From NCBI RefSeq assembly GCF_000764305.2, contig NW_025945902.1, positions 124,001-188,000 of the forward strand: 64,000 nucleotides of DNA, read 5' to 3'. The DNA comes from Hyalella azteca (lineage: Eukaryota > Arthropoda > Malacostraca > Amphipoda > Hyalellidae). Position numbers and translations under genes: made by a program. The first letter of the stretch is position 1. Each line of letters starts with the position of its first letter. Below, piece after piece: positions 21,701-34,248 of the stretch. The notes under the pieces were generated by a model. That model was not told where the DNA came from. It searched no databases and saw nothing but the letters and a program-made list of their open reading frames with translations.

Positions 21701-24700
21701 ACTTCATTCTTTTTTTATTCCAGAGTATAATATGATGTGTGCGACTAAAAAACTAGAATAATACGACCAATTCATTTTTCTCAGTGTCTGATCTGACTCT
21801 TGAATAATAGAAGAATACATTTTAACAAATTATGAGTAGATTAGAGCAACAGCGATGTTACCTGCATCGCTGGTTTCACAGAAATTTAAATCTTAGGTTT
21901 AAATTCGCCAAAATATGAAAAAAATATGCCTACACACCTAGAGATCCTGGGATTAGTTAAATCTAATAATAATTAGAAGAAAAGCTAAACAATGCCAGAA
22001 AACTAAAACACATAATTATTTTGCTTCCGGGAATCGAACCCAAGACTCACTGCTTCAATTTCGGAGTTTGAAAAACCGAAACCGGATGGTGCATTGAAGC
22101 CCAGACTAGATGAGCATAGGAGAAGAATTTGACATCATGTCATTTTTTTTGACGCTCGAACGGATTTTCCTGATGAAAAGCTTGAAAGTCTTGGCGAAAA
22201 GGTTAAACTGGATTAAACTATGCCCATTGAAACGTTGTGTTGTGTTGCTGATACTGTCACATCAATTGAAACTGTTACCGTTGGCTGCATTTCAAACATT
22301 TAGACAACCTGTTTCCAAGTCGCAGGTGCAATTTTTATTCTTGATGACATAAAAAGCACCGGCTGAACTTTATGTATCTTCTACTCCACGCGTGAAATTT
22401 TTAAAGGTTTGTGAAAATTATTTACTTCAAAAATATTTTGAGCTTCTTATGTGTTTTTACATTGCTCCATGATTTTATCAATTTTGCGATAACGACATTG
22501 GCTTTTTCCCGCTTGAGAATATATACTCATCATTACAATATCTTTTCGAGTTTTCACAGCTTCGAAAATTCTCCAAAAAATCAAACTATATGAGAATTCG
22601 CTCTTTCGACTCACCAATACCCAAAATTACATGCAATGTCTATGCAGGTCAGTGTAACAGAACTCGTTAGCAGCAGCATAATCTGTACAATTATATAGAA
22701 TGGTTCAGTCATCTACTTGAAAGTGCAGCATTATAAGCAAAGACACTTTTATCGATGGATCAGGACACTTTTATCTACGGACCAGGACACTTTCCTCTTA
22801 GAATGATACACATTTGTTATATGAATGAGAATATTTTAATAATTTTGCAAATCGCCGAGGAGCGGCAGGATGATATCCGACACGCAACTTTCACAGAATT
22901 GCTCTTTTTACCTGACCGGGATGCAGTCAACTGCTTCCCGGTATTCATACAGCAGGCAACTTAATTATATCCGTTTTACCGTAAAATACTTTTCAGTTTA
23001 AGTAAACTGTTCAGCGGTCGAATTGAAATGACAATTAATTTATGGCATCAAAAATCTTGTTTAACTACTTATTATAAATAAATATTTATTCTAAAATTTA
23101 AAGTTCGTTCATCGCGACATCGTTTTCATTAATAAAAAACGATATTGAATGCGAGTTGCATTAGAAAAATTATTTATTAGAATTTATCCTACTTTGTTTA
23201 ATAGATAATAATCGCGTAATGGCCATATCAAATTTGTTTATGAGCGCAATTTCTATCCTTGAAATTACGGTATTGATAAAAAATGGCCAGTCGCTCACGC
23301 CGCTAAACGGTTGATAAATAAAAAAAAAAACTCGTCTGGGTTTGCTTGGTCAGATTGGTTCGATCCGGCAGTGTGACGTGCGTGGCCCCGCTGACTTTCT
23401 TCTATCGGTGACGTCGAAGAAAAGGTCAGGTGACATCATTATTGACGTCTGTATTATACGAGTATACCAGATTTCGTTCTTGGTTTTGTTATTGAGAACA
23501 TAATCAATTATGTTATAAATTGATAACATGTTATCAATTTAAAAGCGTTACAATGAGAAAACATTCATTGAAGAAGAAGAGAGGCAATTATACCTTGCCA
23601 ACTTGCAGGTGAAAAATTTCAAATTTTTGTCAATCGACGGCCATTGAATGAGCATCGATATGCCTCGGTGGCTTATAACTAAAACGGAATTGTCAAGACT
23701 GAGAGCAGCGACCAACAGTGAGCATCGCCCAGCCTTCCCAAACTTCTCAAACATTTTTAAACCTTTTAGTGGGCAACCTTCTATAATGATAACTTGGAAT
23801 TTACGCCCAAACAGCTCACCACGTTCCCCCTGCTAGTGTTTGATGCAACTTATCATGCCGTACAATAATAATAATAATAATTATTAGATGGAATGATATT
23901 ATTATTCATTATTATTAATTAATTATTAATTATCATTATAATTTAATCAATAATAACCTGTCCATCGTTCCATGCATAGCATCATCTTTCCCCACCCTCC
24001 TATCATGCTCAAGGATTTATATAGGAGCATTTAAAGGAAAGTTGTGGCTCAGGTCTTGAAATTGTCGCACCTGTAACATTCTTGCAAATTACTGGAGAAG
24101 CCAATTCTATTCATTTAATGTCCGTAACTTGACAATAATTATTAATCTGAAATAAAGTAGCAGTAGTGGCCGCACTTGAAACATTTTTCAATTACGATTT
24201 ACAGCTTGCAAAGTTTGAAAATGCCTACGGGTAAATAAATATCGGAATTGGTCATAGTTTCTTGAACTACCCTATGAAACTTTAATTTCTCACATTTCAA
24301 TGTAAGCCAAATGCCTAAACTGGGCACGCTTTTACAAATCATTTTTTATTGCGACTTTTTTATAAACTCTTACAAGTGCAAAGGTTCATTCCCAGCAAAT
24401 TTAAAGTAATATATAGTCTTGAAATGTCACGAATTGCCTTACTTTAAACTAATTGTCTCGAATTGCAATACCCTCTGTGGGATTATTTTATACCCAATAA
24501 TTCAAAACTCAACTTTCGTCAAATAAAGTTATTGCTTTTGACAATAAATTGCAATTCAACAGTGTTTGTCTTCAGTTAACGGGTATCTGCCAGTTCTATC
24601 AGGGTTCCTGATAGTATTTTTTATTGTTCCAGCGTTTTATTGAACTTAAAATGACAGTTAAAGGTTGTGTAGATGAGAGAGATAGAAATGGCATATGTTA

Positions 24701-24841
24701 TTTTGATGTCTATAGACAGAATTTTATATATACAAGGAGCGTGGCCTCCTATATAGCAGTTGTCCATATGACCCAAGCGACCGCAGCGGCAGCGACGTGA
24801 GCCATCCAGGCACGATTTGCATGATGTCCATACCGATCTGG
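18725..24841. other. GABA-B-R2 intron, long featureless part
   Basis: Scattered short open frames without known motifs. GC-richer patches at about 18890-19140 (minus-strand frame of 73 codons) and 20170-20460 look like remnants of older insertions but match nothing I know. AT-rich microsatellite (taat/aat) at 23866-23950. No exon of the receptor was seen. Confidence 0.5.
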
Positions 24842-25143
24842 AGGGCCAAGGGTTGACAGCTCCGCTGATTTATTGTACAACCCTTACGAGCATTGTGGCA
24901 ACAGAAAAGTTTTTTCCAGGCATCCTAGTATTAGTTTGTTAGGGCCAAGGGTTGACAGCTCCGCTTGATTTTTATTGTACAACCTTTACGAGCATTGTGG
25001 AAGCAGAAAAGTTTTTTCCAGGCATCATAGTATTAGTTTGCTAGGGCCAAGGGTTGATAGCTCCGCTGATTTATTGTACAACCCTTACGAACATTGTGGA
25101 AACAGAAAAGTTTTTTCCAGGCATCATAGTATTAGTTTGTTTG
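24842..25143. repeat. Tandem repeat, unit about 100 bp, three copies
   Basis: Units start at 24842, 24941 and 25043 with agggccaagggttga. Each contains attgtacaaccctta and agaaaagttttttccaggc. Divergence between copies is low. Confidence 0.92.
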
Positions 25144-26240
25144 TGACCATCAAAAAATGAAGGGGTTCCACTTGGTAGCTGAATAAATGCGCTTTTCTAT
25201 TGACTAAAGTAGATAATTAAGTAATGTCCAAGTGGTTATTAATGGACTGGTCGTTCTGCATATCGTTTTGTCGTGCAATTTAATTATAAAGAAATGGGCG
25301 ATGATCAACAAAGCGCGATTACACTTGCATGAATTACGATCAATTAAGTAATTATTCGGAGGTGAAGCTACATACTGATGCATTTCCTACATTCGTTGAC
25401 TTGATCAAAATCCTGATTTCATTTAAAAGCGTATTGGAATAACCCTTCGTTGTTACTCGCAACATCGTGAGAATCGATAGAAATAAAGACAAGGCCGTCC
25501 TCTGCTAACAGAACGTGAACTATCGAAGCGAAGGGATCAACGAGCTCTCAAAGTGTAGTGGCATCTGGCCTACACTGAAATTTACCGTACCATTCGCCGG
25601 GTATTGAACTCGTTAGTCTGGACGTGTTAACGAATTTGACCGTTTTGTTAAATTCTCTGACGGAAATGACATCGCAAAAAGCAATTGTTGAAAACACAAA
25701 GGACATGTTCACCTCACTCTGGATTTCTGGTCAAATGCTACTATCTTTTTATGCGAAGATAATGAATTACAGACAGCGAGCGATGCAAACTTTACGGCGT
25801 CATCCAATTAGACGGTCTAGGGCTCGGTTGCCTTGTTAGGGTCGTGTAGTATTAAATTGATGGAACTATTATTTTAAACGAATCTTGTGGCTTGGAGAAT
25901 GTCTAATTTTATTCTGTTCAATTTCTAGTGAGGACGCGACTTCAGACAGCTCCGGGAGCCATCTGTTTGTAAGACTGATCTCCTAGCTGTCCATCTTTTG
26001 TAGTATTGCTAGCAACTGACACCTGCTCACAGTGCTCGATCAGCCATCTACACGCGGAGCGAACACTACACGTGGATACAATAGAACGTCTTGCTCTATA
26101 GCAAGCAGCTAGGACAGAGCACAGGTAAATTGTTTACATACATTAAAACAAATAATACTAGTCTTCTAGCTCAAGGGACACAGTATGAATTCTCTTTTTA
26201 ATTTTTTGCAAGAAATACTAGTTCCTTTAAAAATTCTCAC
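25144..26240. other. GABA-B-R2 intron, donor side
   Basis: No recognisable element or exon, up to the GTGAGA donor at 26240. Confidence 0.5.
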
Positions 26241-26375
26241 CTCTGTATCATTCCACACCACATGGAGTTTGTAGTTCCTGAGGATGGTTGGGTGATCGTT
26301 AACGTGCTTCACGCCCAGATCGAGAGCCGGCATCACTCCGCGCCCCAAATCGGACTTCTCTGTCCCGGGTTCCAT
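26241..26375 (-). CDS. GABA-B-R2: GABA-B-R2 exon: N-terminal lobe of the ligand-binding domain
   Basis: This exon has 135 nt (45 codons) and is phase 0 at both ends. The acceptor is a pyrimidine tract ending in ttcttttgcag before ATGGAACC. The donor is CAGAG|GTGAGA. The peptide contains GRGVMPALDLGVKHVNDHP and LRNYKLHVVWNDTE, which match the first strands and helix of the Venus-flytrap domain. NDT is a possible N-glycosylation site. The exon happens to begin with ATG, but the strong acceptor in front of it and the missing signal peptide argue for an internal exon, with the start codon upstream beyond what I could find. The plus-strand frame over this exon is an antisense shadow. Confidence 0.92.
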
Positions 26376-29300
26376 CTGCAAAAGAAGATTAACAATTCAT
26401 CACAATTGCTACCATTTTTTTCAGTAAGATTATCTTCGTGCCACCGAAAAGTGCATTATCAACCAGGAACCATGAATGGTCTACAACCGAGAAGTGCATT
26501 ATATGTATATCCACCGGAATCCACGAATGGTCCACATTCATATCGACAAAGGATCAATACGGATGAGCTGTTCATTGCTGTTCGAATGAAGGAATTATTC
26601 TGCCTGAATGTGGGGCAAAACCATTATCTCCGCACGGCGGCGGGACTGTCGGATTTGTGTCTAGTTTTAGTGACGCGCTTGTGAAGAGCTTCGAGCTAGG
26701 GTTGCCAGTTGGCCTAAAAAAGGCCAAGTTTACGGACAAAAAAATGCCTATTTTCCAATTTTAAATAGTAAATTTACAGGTTCCGTTGCAAAAATTCAAT
26801 TTTCCTTATTATTTATACTTTTCAAAATTCAATAGGGAAGTGCCGTATCGCCATCTTAATTTCTTGCCGACCAACGCAATTGAAAAAAAAAAATAAATCG
26901 TGGAATTCGTTCGAAACAAGACCGTCTGGCTGCCCTGCTTCCAGCCTTGGCTCATATTTTTTTACTGTGTATCCTTCAGTTGCAGGACTACGCAGCCCGA
27001 CTTCATATGATAACAGTGAATAAAATATCTACCCAAGAGCTGCCTCGAAAATTATATTTGTTTCTAAAATTAGTGTTCTTTGCTACGCGCAAACCTGCGT
27101 ACTGCCTGGGTTTGAAGCCGTTCTCTATACAGGTTTACTCGTCTCGCCAAAGCCAAAAAATTTCCGGACGATGAAGCTAAAGTCGTTCAAGTTGAAAGGA
27201 TCGTGGTTTTGCATGTAGGTGTCAACGCTTCAAGAATATTTTCTATATTCTACCGCAAAAATAATCTTATCGGGAGGACCGGAGATAATGCAAAGTCGAT
27301 GCAGGGCTCGTCCATGCATATGTTGCTGAACTTAAGGACACAGGATCAGGATTCCTGGCAGGACATTCAATAATGCAAAGTGAAACCCAATGTACCCATA
27401 AAAACATGGAATAAATGAAGGCGAACATAAAAAAATCTCTTATACATTCTCTCAAGAACTTTCGATGCCACACTTTTTATACGAGCGAATACAAAAATAC
27501 AATTCATCTTACAGCGTTTACTTTTCATGCTTGAATAATGATGGCACGCTTGAATGAAAAATAGATGGCGTTTCAATTGATGCAGTCGCTCAATAGCGAC
27601 TCCTTCAATGGCAAATGCCATCAATTTTTGGAATGCTAAAAACTCTGCGGAATTTTTTGGAATGCGATTCATTCTCAATAGGAGTCGCTTCAATAGCAAA
27701 GTGATTATAATAATCCCAGGCAGGCTGGCACCCAAACGTGTGTATCCTTTCTTATTCATGAAGGAAAATCCCCTTCAACGAAATTTTCCAGCAAATAACT
27801 CAACACATTCGTAGTTGCATGCACGCAGAGGAACAGACTTGTATTCTAGCGGCTTGTTTTGTAGCCGAGTGACGATTTTCCTGTGCAGAGTATGGACGAA
27901 GGCGTATGTCTCGTCTCGATGTTATTATTCGTGACGGCTCTGTTTGTCTTCTTGCCGTCTTTGTTATTTAAATAAAGGCAATCGCGTGCCTGTTACCAAA
28001 CAGAAGAGCTTTCAGTTGCGCCAAGACGGCAAGCCAGCCAAGAGGTTCTAATGGAAACTGAATCTCAACTTTTTGGCACACTACGTGAAATAACTCACTT
28101 TTACAGCAATATTTTCCAATGCCTGTTTGATATCGTTGTTTGCTTGAATTGAATTTTGGATTTTTCGCTCGTGTAGAATTCGTAGAACGAAGCAGTGGCA
28201 GGTACACTTTATTTGTCCATCAGTAACGAGCTCGGAACAAAGAAAAGCCCAAATTCTAATTTCAAGAAACGTGCTACTTTTAAATTCCTGCTGAGGTTTT
28301 GCTATATTTAGTTAAATTTAGTCAATAATTTTAGTAAATTTAAGTCATTTTAAAAACGTATTGGGATTAGGTTATTCTTTATCGAATTGAAAACGGATGC
28401 AGCAACGAAGCCTTCGTAAAAATTGTTTATCTAGTCTGCGGATAATAGTCACGAACAGCCCGGAGATTGAATTCCGATGCGATGTACGCTTTTCCAGGGT
28501 TAAAACAAAGCCGATAAACAGGGTTTAAAAGAAGTGACTGAAAGCCAAAGGTAGTTTTGAAAAAAAATTTTTACATCATCAGTCACAGTCTATTTTCACT
28601 ACATTCATCAGGTCAATCGATTTAGTCCTTCGATTGGGCTCTTCATCTGCTCCTGCGATATCACTATGCCTCTTGGTTCTCCATCAGGCGCTATTGCGAT
28701 GTAACTAATTAAGCTTCATTACCACCCAGTTGAGAAGCATATTTGTTTCGAAAAAGTTTAATGAACTTCAATTCTTCCTCATCCGAGATCTTCGAGGAAT
28801 ATTTGATCAGTGCTATGAGATGAGAGCAGACCAAATAGCGAAACTTCCTTCGCCAGCACATCGGTTTTGTTTTATAAATTTATAAAAAATATTAATTAAC
28901 ATTTCCACGGGGAATCACCCAATTTTAGACTTGTGATTGCGAATAAAAATTGAAACTGCTCATACTCGGGTAAAAATTTCTTACTGGCACAGTTATTTAC
29001 TTCCATTGGATTCGTGGGAGTTTTATTTGTATGCTATTTCGTCGAGAGATCAAATATGGAGGGATACGTGTGTTCATAGTTGGATACTGCGATCGAGGGT
29101 AAAATTTGAGCGTTCCGAATTTGACCTCTAGACAAAAGTTTGAGGAAAGAGACTAGAAAAATTCGGAGACAATAAAAACATGAATCAAATCATGGCTGAA
29201 ATTATATTTTCTTTAATTAAAAGTCGCAAGACGGTACATATGCTAAAGCCCCAAGAATTCGCTCTATGCTGCCGAATTCCGATAGCGATTCTTCTTGACG

Positions 29301-32058
29301 GATAGTGAAGAAGAAAGGGAACCGCCAACCTGTTCACGCGCATGACCGACCCGCAAATCGTGAATAAAGAAAAACCGTGGTTACGTCAGGCACCAACAAA
29401 CTAAACTGGCACAAAAGGCTAGATGCGGAGAAAGGTTTTCTGATGACACAGTTGATAAGAATCGCACATCGTAGCGTAAAGTATTCGTTGCTGGACTGAA
29501 AATCTTTCACTGGAAAACTGTCAAATAATTGAGAAGAGTATTCAAAGAGGCAGGTAAACTGTTAAAAGATGATGTTAAAAGATTTAAAATGCATTGACAA
29601 TTAGGGGCTTAATTATTATTTACTCGGGTCTTAAGTGAAAAGGAACAGGATTCAGCACTTCAGCACCACATGTTCAGTGCCGCCGCAGATAGGGTGACGT
29701 ACCTAATGTACTAAAACTCCTTGGGTGAACTGTCGGTGCAGAGCTGGTTCCTATAGGGCTCTAATGAAGGAATTAAAATTTATTTATTTTACCCTCCCAA
29801 TGAAGAGAAGCACCACAAAATAGGAGGGCTGGTCCACACCGCGCAGAGGTAGGTTGCCGGGGCCAAAGTAATGGTCGCAGCCTAGACAGGAACTAGAGGT
29901 GCCTGAGAAGACGTAGCGCAGACATCACCTAACTGAGAGCGTGTAGGCGCTCACGCCACGAGTCCTAACCATCGTTCGTTGAGGCTTCTATATGAGGCTT
30001 TACTTCATTTCAAATCTAAAGATGTACCAGGGTCAAAGATTCCTCAAAGATTCCTCCACGCAATGACACTCGAAATTTAGAAAATTAAAATGAATCAGTA
30101 TCGTATCCTAAGCTTCATTAGCAGTCTTCATTGAAAACGGTTCAAAATCTAATTTTGAGATTGGATCTACATTATGCGTCACCCAAAATTAGGCACAGAG
30201 CAAGCTATAACCCTAAGGTAATGATATTGAAAGCAAAATCTTACTTTTTTGATAAGCCTCGGTAAAATTCTGGATTATCTATTCCAGCCATTATTCTTGA
30301 GAAGAATAATTTATTGTGGTATAAATCACTTGTCATTCATTTTCCTGATCACAAACTATGAAGGTCGTCATATTCAGATCGTCATAAATATTCCAAGTTA
30401 CCTCCACAAAACGTCTGCATCAGTTCAGAGAGTAGATAACAGCTTGCATCTCTGCCTATAGGAGCGTATCGAGCGCATCATTCTTTTGCATGCCGCCGCC
30501 TGCCTTACAAATCAATGGCTGTCAATGGCAGCTCCGCCGCTAACTTCCCGTGCGCCCGATATTATGCGATGCTTCGAGGTCATGTCATTTCTTAAGTAAA
30601 ATTCCTCATTTATTTTGCTCAGATCCCTTCTTGCTTTGTCCAGAATTGGAAGTTTACCTAACAAATGGATGTGTCATTGTGAGTATTGGCGGCAATTTAT
30701 TAGATTGCGTGGAAGAAAATTTTTCATATCATTTACTCCTTAAATCTCATCAATTGCAAACTTGATGCGGTTCATTGCTCAATGTGATCAGTTGATTCTA
30801 AACTATTGCACGAACTTCCTCGGATCATACTTGGCCAATATACTTCTTTTGAACCGTCAAATGTATTTCCGATCTGATGATAAACTTTTATCGATCAATG
30901 TGCTACTTAAACTGCATTTTATGTATATTAGACCAGTGCAATAAGGCAAATGTAATTTAATGGGCCCATTGGTCTGTAATGTATTGGTCTGTATTAGGCC
31001 CATTACTCTGAGTAATGAGTAATGGGCTCATTACCCCGCATTTTACTCACCATATCACTTGTACCTCCAATTTAATAGGCCCAATTACTCTGACGGACTG
31101 ACATGACTCACCGAGAGACTCGATCGTTGTTAACACAACCTTCATCCGAGTCTCGATCGACTCACCATTATCATCATCAATCATCATACACAGTATCAAC
31201 CACGTCCATCGTATCATCATTTGAGAAAAATAAAATAGAGTAAAATACTTAAAAAAGTTAAAACTCGTGTAAATAGCGCGAACGCGCATTCATTATATTT
31301 TTGTTAATTGTACTCAAAAAATGTAAATAAGGAACCACCACCCTCCCATACCCTCCGTGTGAATTTCTCAAAGCTCTGATGGGTCCCTCCTCTATCCACA
31401 ATCAAACCTAACACTCACAACCAACCTAATCATGCGCAATGCTCCTTCGTCACCGTCTACGATGCTTTCCATTTCTTCTTCCTCTTTCTGGTTAATCTAC
31501 AAATTTGGAGCAGCAAAATGTAATAATTTTTGACGAGATTTAAGTAGGAAGATGAATATTAATGGTGATAGTCATTCACTTTGGCATAATTGGAGTACGA
31601 TGCTTTCCATTTCTTCTTCCTCTTTCTGGCCACTCAGCGCCGCCTCAGGCTCTTTGACATACTTTCCTAGTGGCACCGCAACAATAACAACAAAAAAAGA
31701 CGCTCTGTAACCACATTTTTATTATAGACTGAGAAGTGGAATACAGAGAGAATTATGAAAATATTTCATGGCAAGTCCATATGGCAGCGAAAATTTTACA
31801 AAATAGCAAACAGAAAATACAGTCAAAATTACCCATCTGAAAAAGACTGGCCCGAATAAAAAACACCCTGCAGTCACCAATAGCTTCATCTAATTGTCGT
31901 GAGCACGTTTTGCATGCCATATGACTTTCTACTGTTAGGTATTTCCCGTAGTGTTTCGTCTTGTAGCTTTCGATGCATCTATTCAAGTCAAGTTCGTTGA
32001 AATTCACAGGAGTTGATCACAAATCTCAATAAAATCCACCTCATTTGAGAAACGGAGC
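26376..32058. other. Probable upstream intron or flanking DNA; no gene recognised
   Basis: Starts with the acceptor tract of exon 26241-26375. I searched for the missing signal-peptide exon of GABA-B-R2 and did not find it. Contains small direct repeats, for example a 34-bp block (tacgatgctttccatttc...) at about 31458 and again at about 31595. Also holds a patch of repeated ggcccatt/aatgggc motifs at 30960-31075. Confidence 0.45.
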
Positions 32059-32140
32059 TTACTTGGAAAATAATTTTAAATTGAAGCGGATATTACTGAC
32101 AATAATTTCTATAACTGCTTGAGAATCTGAGCTCACCGAG

Positions 32141-32334
32141 AGGAAACCTAGCCAAAGGTCATAAAATTCTACATCTGTTATGGCCAGACCCTCGAAGTCT
32201 TCGAGGCTGTCGAACAAAAGGAACGTCGCCACAAACCTGTTGCGTCGCAGAGCAAACCATCGATAATCTCCTGCCTCGCCATTGACGCCCACGGTGCCGT
32301 TTACAGCGCGAGTGTAAACGCCAAGCGGTGAGAG
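32141..32334 (-). other. Coding-like stretch, possible unidentified exon
   Basis: The minus-strand frame is open for about 65 codons and has a protein-like composition: VNGTVGVNGEAGDYRWFALR, then NRFVATFLLFDSLEDFEGLA, then TDVEFYDLWLGFLS. It ends at a consensus-like donor, CTCTCG|GTGAGC, at 32141/32140. I see no good AG acceptor in phase upstream, where an in-frame TGA lies near 32350, and I do not recognise the family. A second minus-strand frame with a protein-like middle lies at 31753-32007 (CIESYKTKHYGKYLTVESH...), but an in-frame stop lies before it and the join is unclear. This may be a real exon of an unknown gene, a decayed insertion, or chance. Confidence 0.25.
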
Positions 32335-32538
32335 GGAGTTGCAAATTCAGAATATAAGGTTAAGGCTACTGAACTTGAGGCTTTTAGCTGCGTATTTATT
32401 ACGTCGATGATCTTTCGATGTAGGAGTCTGGTATCGTCCGCGCTTAATTTGTATTTCCGTTGAGATAATTATGAGCTGGACGATAGAGATGAACGCTTGA
32501 AAAGTCTGAGAGTTGATAAAATAGCGCAAAAAATTAGA

Positions 32539-32677
32539 TCAGTACTCACTGCAGTGAGGAGTGACAGAGAGCGCATTTTCTCGTCAACGAAAACGTCACG
32601 GACGGACGGACGGACAAGAAGACACGACTAGCACAAGTGCGCCTTTTTTCCATAAATGAGAAAATGCGCTAAAAAAG
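32539..32677 (+). repeat. Fold-back dispersed repeat, copy 3
   Basis: Same order of blocks as 14403-14560: cactgcagtgag, gtgacagagagcgcattttc, a GACG-rich core, and an inverted end gagaaaatgcgct. The ends pair as an inverted repeat. Confidence 0.8.
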
Positions 32678-33080
32678 TGCTTGGATGTTACTGAAGAATT
32701 TACAGTAAGAAAATTTCTTTAATTTAAACTTAAATATAGTTATTACGATAAACTTTGAGCGTTGATGTCACAACCGAAACTTGGAAATCAAGACTGAACA
32801 TTATAAATAGCAGTTGCAATTAACAGGCTAAACCAAGCTTTGGTTCCATCAAAATTCGCTTCCAGTCTTGTCCAGTGATTACCTACTAAAATTAATATAT
32901 AATGAGTTTTCCAGGCGTTAATTAACGAAGAATGCATTATGTAAACGGAAAATGTTGGTGCTGAGCAAATTAGTCCTTGAGGACCGAAGGCAATTGGAAT
33001 GAACATGCGGCGTGTCGGACCCAGCCCGCCGCTGTGCTGGATGATAATTAGGTTCTGGCGGGCGCTGCTGCTACGCGCAC

Positions 33081-33340
33081 GCCAGCATGCCATGGCATTA
33101 TGCATGCAATGCCATTAAGCATTCCAAGGCTATGAGTATGCAATGCCATTCCTCTTTTAATGCCAAAGCTATACGCATGCAATTCCATTACCCATGCCAT
33201 GGCTGCACGCATGCAACGCCATTAAGCATGCCAAGGCTATGAGTATGCAATGCCATTCCTCTTTCAATGCCATTACACATGCCAAAGCTATACGCATGCA
33301 ATGCCATTACACATACCACGCCATTACGCATAGTACCACG
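33081..33340. repeat. Degenerate minisatellite rich in GCATGCAATGCCATT
   Basis: Several irregular units of about 30-60 bp with catgcaatgccatta, gcatgccaaggctatgagta and ctctttcaatgcc. Open frames across it are repeat by-products. Confidence 0.8.
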
Positions 33341-34014
33341 CAGCCCAAGTCACCTTTTATGTCTCTAATTTTGTGGGAATTGTTAACTTTTTATGTTATT
33401 TGTCCACTAGGATTGTCTCCTGAAGGAAAGAAGGCTTTGCAGGGATGTTACGCATCCAAAGCTTACCAATATTATGAAGAGGAATAATTTGTCTATATAA
33501 TGTCACTGCCAAATGGCTCAGGACGAAGCGTCGTGCTTCGAAGTTCTTTTGCGGTGCAGCCCGCCATCCTTCTCTTAGCAGGTTGTCCGCTGTTTACTTC
33601 TGTTATCAGACAAATTTGTAGTTGTCACCATTCGTTCTTCTCTTCGAGGCCTGTACGAAAGGTCCCTTCGGCTCTCGCAGTTTTGTTAATTAAATTTTTA
33701 ATCAACGTTAACGTCTAATATCTCCTGGTCGTGAGATCTTTCTGTCATGGCGGGTAAACTTCGGGCGAGCTGACGTTTGCGTTCAGGTCTTACGTTTAAT
33801 TTACATCTTCATTGAACAGTTCCTGAAATTTCACCTTAGATACACTGACCTCAATATAATTAATGACGCTAAGTATTCATCCTTAAACTATAATTTTTCT
33901 CCTGCAGCAGTAAGTGCAAAAATTACCATTCCGGTATTACTAGGCATTTATTTATATACTGATCAAGATCACACATGTTAAAAGTTCTGCCACAACAGCC
34001 ATGAAAAGTCGTAA

Positions 34015-34248
34015 ATGGCTCCCAAGAAGCCTGTTGCTGCAAGGAGGATCCCAATAATCGACCACTCAATAACCAAAGAAAAGCTCACTTTGAATGATCT
34101 ATTGCTGGGTCGTCTCTACACATCAGCAGACCAGCATTTGCTTACAGCGTGTAAGACGTCACTAAGAATCGCGTGTAAGACGTCACTAAGAACCGCGTGT
34201 AAGACGTCACTAAGAACCGCGTGTAAGACGTCACTAAGAAAGATTTAA
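34015..34248 (+). other. Open frame ending in four 8-residue repeats
   Basis: This frame has 77 codons from an ATG: MAPKKPVAARRIPIIDHS, then LTLNDLLLGRLYTSADQHLL, then four copies of TACKTSLR with small changes, then a stop. The repeats come from the 24-bp tandem repeat at 34146-34241, whose length is a multiple of three. I do not recognise the protein. It has no visible promoter or splice context, so it may not be expressed. Confidence 0.2.
34146..34241. repeat. 24-bp tandem repeat, four copies
   Basis: Unit gcgtgtaagacgtcactaag plus aacc. Copies are almost identical. Each contains the palindrome gacgtc. Confidence 0.95.

Larger units (their letters stand above)
4574..26375 (-). other. GABA-B-R2: GABA-B receptor subunit 2 gene, partial (five ligand-domain exons)
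   Basis: Gene span on the minus strand. The protein is a class C G-protein-coupled receptor of the plasma membrane. In insects R2 pairs with R1 and couples to Gi/o. The five exons have consistent AG acceptors and GT donors and matching phases (0, 0, 0, 1, 0), giving 294 uninterrupted codons of the Venus-flytrap domain. Introns are 10005, 1838, 1798 and 7279 nt long. The R2 rather than R1 assignment rests on motifs such as FGAACTHVTDPIAKASKHW, LSYADTHPMF and EKDVRIILGNF, which I recall from insect R2 proteins; R1 differs at these places. The signal peptide and start codon (above 26375) and the seven-helix region (below 4574) were not found here. Confidence 0.9.

Noticed and set aside
22020..22095. 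Possible tRNA gene on the minus strand (gggttcgattcccgg, B-box-like)
   Set aside because: The T-arm looks plausible, but no acceptor-stem pairing or A box at the right spacing; at most a tRNA-derived fragment.
23285..23368. Possible tRNA-derived SINE head (tggccagtcg ... ggttcgatcc)
   Set aside because: The two boxes are about 70 bp apart with a poly-A run between them, too far for a normal internal promoter.
26262..26684. 140-codon plus-strand open frame
   Set aside because: Its first part is antisense to the GABA-B-R2 exon 26241-26375, and the rest has no recognisable protein features.
32059..32344. Candidate for the missing first exon of GABA-B-R2
   Set aside because: The peptide does not resemble the receptor N-terminus and has no signal peptide; its donor phase could not be tied to the 26375 acceptor by sequence.
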